A stretch of DNA of 64,000 nt from Porites lobata (taxonomy: Eukaryota; Cnidaria; Anthozoa; Scleractinia; Poritidae), in the NCBI GenBank assembly GCA_942486035.1, contig CALNXK010000562.1, positions 1 through 64,000 on the forward strand, written 5' to 3'. Shown here piece after piece: positions 58,985 to 64,000 of this stretch; position 1 is the first letter of the stretch, and each line of letters begins with the position of its first letter. Under the pieces are notes generated by a model. It made no database searches. It was not told the origin of the DNA and worked only from the letters and a program-made list of their open reading frames with translations. Made by a program: the position numbers and the translations under genes.

Positions 58985-61900
58985 ATGGTAGGCTTTCCAG
59001 TACTTCCCAGATGCTATGTCTTCGCATTGGGGATCTTTGCTGCTTTTCCAAGTCATTCTAGAGGTAAAACGTTACCTTGTATTGCACACTATGTTTTTAA
59101 TAGCCAGGTTCATTATTTTGGAACATATTTCGAGCTCATTCCTCAAGCTTACATCTTTGTGTCCTCGTTTCTCTTGAAAAGCTTTCAGCCAAGGATCGAT
59201 TGGTGGCCTGTTTTATGTCAACTTCATGATCGATCAATTTTCCTACCTGAATATCACAAGTATTGGACGGAATCTTATTCAAGACGAAAACGATTGTGGG
59301 TACGCCTGTCTAGAAATTCCATCGTGTTTTTCTTACAACGTGGCTGCCTTCCCTGATGTCAACAACAAACGTCTGTGCGAACTCCTGCCATCGGACAAGC
59401 ATAACAACTCAGACAAGTTCAACGCCAGCAAAGAGTTTCATCACTTCTTTATTCCGGTGAGTCAAACTTCTAAATGATGAAAAGTGTTTCGTTCTATAAC
59501 CCTTTCGCTGCCAAATGTGGCAAAATGCGACAAGAATTTCCAAATTTCGTTTTGTAAAATGCTGAAAATACGAATAGTGCCATGTGAAAGTACAGACAGG
59601 GAGGTTTCATTTAAATGGTAACTTCACAGAATTTTGTCCACAGGTTACAAAACTCCATCATTCCCTCTGACAGTGAGAGAGTTTTAAGAATAAATGCTCA
59701 ATAATCGTCTCCCCTTATCGGGCTTTTCAGGGTTAATGAAACAAATGCTAATTCAAAGGAAACGTAACATGGTTAAGAATCCCAACTGGTAGGTGGCGAA
59801 CCCATTTGGCTACTTAAAAAAAAAATGGGCTAAGCATTTGAACACTGGACTAACGAGAACAATCAAGCAAGTAGACAGGGTGGTACTTGAACTCGGGGCC
59901 TCCCCATTACATGTCCAGTTAAACCACTCAACCACGCTGCCTTTCCCGTTTCGTGGGAACACTGTGTAGATATTATTCTAATTTCCCTGCATAGCTAGTT
60001 ATGGGCTTCGGATGACCGAATTCTGGAAGGGGAGAAGGCACTCAGAATTCTCTTTACTTCCAATACGAAAGACAAAAAAAACAAAACAAAACAAGAGAGT
60101 GAGCTGTCTGGAACTATATGTATCTAAAAGACACCTTAGTAATTTCTATTTGTAAAATTAACGCTAGTGAAATGTTACACCTGCGAACTGCCAGCTTCCA
60201 ATGCCCAGCCATGCTTCTTCAGTTCGTTAAACAGAAATTTGGATGACCCGATTAAGTTTATGAGGCAGACTGGTTCAAACTTGATCTCTCCACTGAAATA
60301 CAGTTTTCTCCATTAAAAAGCGTTCGATAGTTCGCTTAAACACATTTGGTTAAATAATAGATTATTATTATTATTGTATTTTATTTTCGGTAACAAGATA
60401 TTTTGAACAATCAGTATCGAGTCTGAAATTTGCGAAATTTTGCTTTAAGAATAAACCCGGGGTTGAAATTTTGAAAAAGATATACTTTTTGTGTGTTAAA
60501 AACTCTGTTAACTAGACACAATTATGCTATAACAGCATAAGCTATAATTTAAGATTTTCCGCCTAAAATCGGGAAAAAAAAATTATTCGACCTGGGCTGG
60601 AAAAACGACATTTTATTTAAATAAAAAATAGTGATGTAAACTCAATGACACCCCCCCCCTCCCCCCAATGTTGGCGATGCCCTCGACATTAAGACTTTCC
60701 CTTTATGCTACTCTACATGGGCCCGGTTGCATAAAACGTCCGTAACAACTACGGGTATACGTACGTGCACTCGTAACTTAAGTCAGTTGCATGAAATCAC
60801 TTAAGTGGTCCACTCAGGGAATTCACTTAAGTGGTTGCACTTACGATTTGCGTAAGTGTTCACTTAAGTGTCGTTTATGCAACAGAAATTGGGAGTGTTG
60901 CATAAAACTTGTTTTACGGGAAAAATAGCACGTAAATTTACGGACCCTATGTAGGTCTCGTATCGTTACTGTTTTTACTAAAGTTAACGAGATCTTTTAC
61001 TGAGAAGTGACATAAACGACATTGACCTGACTGGGAAAATTTTAGTGTTTTTGATGGTCGCTTATTGGAGGTGGTCGCTTACGAGAGGTGATAGCACATG
61101 GAGGCTTGATTGTGTAATATTTTCGATTGTGAAGTAAAAGAAAACCTTGAATCTTGCCTCCATTTCTACATATAAAACCTTCAGTTGTTTATAAAGCACG
61201 TAAAATCTCTACACGAAAGTTGAATAAATCCACCTGCACATGTAAATGAGATCCTTGCTAAGTGATGTAAAACTTGTTGTTTGTTGTTCTTAATGAACGA
61301 AATGTCATTACGGCTGCATCGACACGATCGTCGAATATGTTTGTAGTTAGCCGATGTCTGATAAAAATTCAGCGAACTTGCATTTCAAAACCTTGTAGAT
61401 TAACAGCTAGAAGACTGGATTCAATTCAGAGTTATTAACCTCTTCTCAAAAAAAACAAAACAAAAACAATCAATGAAATCAGGTGCTCTTGTTTGCGTTA
61501 GCTACATTAACTAAGACCAGCTGGGCCCGGTTACATAAAATCTGCACTTAAGTGCTCACTTAAGTAGGTCACTTACGAATCTGTTATGGTTACGTTATGG
61601 TTACATGGAACGCACTCAACACTCTCGTAAGTTCCAGTTTTACGTGGAAACTTACGGCACATGTAACTTTGATATATTACTTTATGAATGACTCACTCTT
61701 ACTTTTTTTTTTTGAGCTAACAATCGGTGAGTGTAAAGAAAGTGTCTAGTCGTTTTGAACACTTTTTAAGCCTCTAAAAAAAAACAAAATTTGTATGCAA
61801 TCATTATTTTACTTCAATATCTACTGAAAATGATAGTTCGTCTTCTTTTTTCTAATCGTCGGCTTTTAAGTGTACATCAGAGGTTAACCCATTCGCTCCT

Positions 61901-63766
61901 GGAGATTTTGCCGAAAAACGCGTTTTGAAGCTAGTCGAGTGGTTTTCTGGTCACTGTCGTGCTATAAAGAGCTAAAACTTACCACAAACCGGTTTACAGG
62001 TCGTACACTTGGCGGCCTTCTGATCCAGAAGGGCATGCGCAGAAAGCTTTTCGCTTTTCTTGCCTCATTTTTTTTTTCTCTTGCTGGGCATTTAGTAGGC
62101 TTCATTTTGGTGGGAAGAGTTTTTAGGAAAGCTTTGAGGATCTTAGGATTAGGTGAAAGGAAAGGTAGGTGGGTAATGGAACAAGATTTTCATGGAGATT
62201 TTCAGGTCAATGTCACTTGGTTTTTTGCTTCTTTCTCCGGTGTCCTTGACTGAATTGTGCTGATTCTGGTATGGTTTGAAAGATCTCTTCACTCTGCACA
62301 AGTTAGCGAAGAAAGTTGTCCTTGACCGTTAAAACTGATGACGTCACAAAGGGTAGAAAGGACCTGGATTCGCACGGGCGGTTACGGGCGGTTCAGGGGG
62401 GAATGGGTTAACAAAGCGCATTAGAACGAATTACGTGAATTACGTGAATTACGGGCTTTGGAATCCGGAATACCGCTTGAGAAATCTGGAATCTCACTAA
62501 CGATTGGAATCCAGAATCGAAGTTCCAGTGACAAAGACTGGAACCTAGTACCTGGAATCCGGAATCCAAGGCGTGGATTCCAGAATCCACGACTGTCTCG
62601 GATTCCCTAGTCTGAGTCGCAGACGTAATTTAACCGCAGTTAGTAATGTCTGCAAAGCAGCGCTGAAATCCTTATTCTGGGCCCCCAACGGACTCAACGA
62701 ATTAACGGAAGTGTGTTTGGAATTTCCTTTCAATCTGATTGGCAAATCTACAATGGTAGATACTCAAATCCTGGTACACAGGTGGAGGCCTAGCTAGAAC
62801 TGTTTAGCAGACGGACTTAGCCAAAGTTTAGTTTTGACTGTGACGCAGGCAAAGATTCCCTTACATAGGGCGATCCTAGCCTGTGTAACAGGCGGTAATT
62901 TTGGTTTGTTTTTCGTTGAGTTTCCTTTACGAAAGAGCTCAAAAGAGAAAATGAAGGGGGCCAGAAAAAAAGGCAAAGAGAACATCGTTTTCTTGTGTGA
63001 CTTCTGTTTTGCTTTTACGCTGCGCAAGTTTAGTAAATGCTACTAAACTTAACCCTCGGACGTACACGCAAATTCATACCCCCAGCGTGGTACAACGGTT
63101 GGGGGCGGGGGCAGTTTTTGATATGTTGCAGTATTTCGAAACGATTTTACCTTTAGTGGAAAGCCTTTGATCTTCTTAACAAGATGAGGTATATTTTATG
63201 AGTGGTGGCGCTACTTGACCACCTGCTACTTATGACGTAATATCTCTAAACCATAGCAACTGACCATCACTGAACTTGTCTCAAAATGTGCGCGAGCGAT
63301 GAACGAACAACTACTGAAAACGTCAGGTCCGAGGGTTACCTTGGAGCTCAACTTGGTCAATGAAAGTCGATTGCTCAATTTCCGTCTATTTTTTTTTAAC
63401 GGGGATGGGCCACTAACCCCATGACGTAACTCCTGGAGGGCCAGGCGTGGCAATTTATCTTGCCTATTTTCACCCAAAAGCTACCCATCACGGTTGAACC
63501 CACCAGGAACCAAATTACAAGGTCCCCACTAGTATTATCAAGGCACACAAAACTCCCCGCCACGTCAGTTTGTTTTGCGTCGCGTTAATTGATATTTTGA
63601 CTTTGCCATTCAATGGTCGTTACTAAGAGCTATATGCTTTCCTCTGTGTAGTCTTCGTGCGACAAGTCACCCTGTAAGAGTGCTGGTAAATGCATTCCCT
63701 CGTACCAGGACAATGGATATAAGTGTATCTGCGTGAAAGGATTCACCGGAAAAAACTGCGAAACGA
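58985..63766 (+). CDS. Gene D: secreted PAN/Apple and EGF protein, 5' part
   Basis: Three exons. 58985-59063 gives ATG and a signal peptide (MVGFPVLPRCYVFALGIFAA). 59194-59456 encodes a PAN/Apple-like domain with cysteines in DCGYACLEIPSCFSYN and RLCELLPSD, and several Asn glycosylation motifs. 63652-63766 encodes an EGF-like domain with six cysteines (CDKSPCKSAGKC, YKCICV, GKNC). I placed the exon 2 acceptor at GCCAAG/GATCG; using the stronger-looking TTTCAG just before it would give an early stop. Exon 3 ends in phase 1 at GTAAGA, so the gene continues past the window. It is on the same strand as A and B; whether it also ends in collagen or EAR modules cannot be seen. Confidence 0.82.
59850..59946 (-). 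mobile_element. tRNA-headed SINE fragment
   Basis: On the minus strand GTGGTTGAGTGGTTTAAC and GAGTTCAAGTACC fit A and B boxes of a tRNA-like head. It lies in the gene D intron. Confidence 0.55.
60717..61700. repeat. Repeat pair opening GGGCCCGGTT with CACTTAAGTG palindromes
   Basis: Two direct copies start GGGCCCGGTTGCATAAAA (60719) and GGGCCCGGTTACATAAAA (61524). Each is followed by several ACTTAAGTG palindromes (near 60800, 60827, 60863; 61550, 61557) and CGTAAGT/ACTTACG words. No coding sequence. It lies in the gene D intron. Confidence 0.6.
61888..62407. mobile_element. piggyBac-like MITE, TTAA-flanked
   Basis: The ends CCCATTCGC... and ...GGGGAATGGG are inverted and flanked by TTAA on both sides (61884-61887, 62408-62411). 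CCC termini with a TTAA target are the piggyBac pattern. The same internal sequence recurs at 9127-9364, 17560-19020 and 51100-52060, so it is a multi-copy family. The 104-residue frame inside is not a gene. Confidence 0.85.
62455..62612. repeat. GGAATCC-rich repeat
   Basis: TGGAATCCGGAATCC, TGGAATCTC, TGGAATCCAGAATC and the inverse GGATTCCAGAATCC recur at irregular spacing. A dispersed low-complexity repeat in the gene D intron. Confidence 0.7.
63053..63335. mobile_element. TTAA-type MITE with CCCTCGGACG ends
   Basis: CCCTCGGACGTACACG at the left and a matching inverted CGTCAGGTCCGAGGG at the right, flanked by TTAA (63049-63052) and TTAC (63336-63339). 283 bases in the gene D intron. The termini differ from the other TTAA families here. 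Confidence 0.7.
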
Positions 63767-63842
63767 GTAAGAATTACTATTAGTTGAAACAATGTTGCCA
63801 GTAATTAACAATTAAAGAAGTCTTTTAGTGTGTTCTGTTCTG

Positions 63843-63952
63843 TTGTAAAGCACGTAGTAAGCGGTTAGAGCACAAAAGAAGTGTAGGGGTAAACACCAGA
63901 CGTAGTCGAGTGTGTTTCTCTCCTCCCTGAGTGCTCTAGCCGCTTCCAAGGT
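63843..63952. repeat. Hairpin repeat after the gene D EGF exon
   Basis: AAGCGGTTAGAGCAC and GTGCTCTAGCCGCTT form inverted arms around about 70 bases. Probably a MITE end pair. Confidence 0.65.
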
Positions 63953-64000
63953 AGTTTACAACTAAACAGGGTGACAAAAAAATTAGTTTTAGCGTCAGTA

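Noticed and set aside
59187..59193. TTTCAG at 59183-59188 as the gene D exon 2 acceptor
   Set aside because: With the phase set by exon 1 it leads to a stop within 14 codons; the next AG (59192-59193) keeps the PAN frame open.
61939..62253. 104-residue frame
   Set aside because: It lies wholly inside a TTAA-flanked MITE whose other copies do not keep the frame.

Overview
The window reads as nuclear DNA of an invertebrate animal, most likely a cnidarian such as a stony coral. The grounds are AT-rich sequence, short exons with GT/AG introns, an intact BEL/Pao retrotransposon, many small inverted-repeat transposons and tRNA-headed SINEs, and short collagens joined to EAR repeats. The taxon is an inference. 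Most open reading frames are spurious; the real genes are split into many small exons, which I assembled by splice sites and reading phase.

Layout. (1) 1-6280: a nearly complete BEL/Pao element on the minus strand with 224-base LTRs, lying antisense in an intron of the next gene. (2) 6441-16957 (+): gene A, lacking its first exon in this window. It encodes a cysteine-flanked short collagen stalk of about 27 Gly-X-Y triplets and a single last exon with seven EAR repeats, predicted to fold as a seven-bladed beta-propeller. (3) 17000-27100: gene A 3' flank and a dense field of inverted-repeat elements. Two 1.88-kb TTAA-flanked foldback elements stand out, one in gene A and one here. (4) 27126-38636 (-): a Polycomb RING finger gene of the PCGF3/PCGF5 type in about ten exons, with an apparent frame break in the second RING exon. 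(5) 39342-50507 (+): gene B, a complete tandem paralogue of gene A with its own signal-peptide exon, predicted protein 514 residues. It is arranged head-to-head with PCGF across about 705 bases. (6) 53006-56430: fragment C, a partial third copy holding only two collagen exons. (7) 58985 to the window end (+): gene D, the 5' part of another secreted protein (signal peptide, PAN/Apple-like domain, EGF-like domain).

Genes A and B, and probably D, make secreted or extracellular-matrix proteins. The A/B plan (disulfide-flanked short collagen stalk carrying C-terminal propeller heads) is like that of collectins, ficolins and C1q, but with EAR propellers as heads. A and B have EAR exons of identical length, and their differences fall at the same two positions of each blade. 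I consider this the most interesting signal in the window: a candidate tandem family of collagen-stalked propeller proteins whose heads are diverging in a patterned way.
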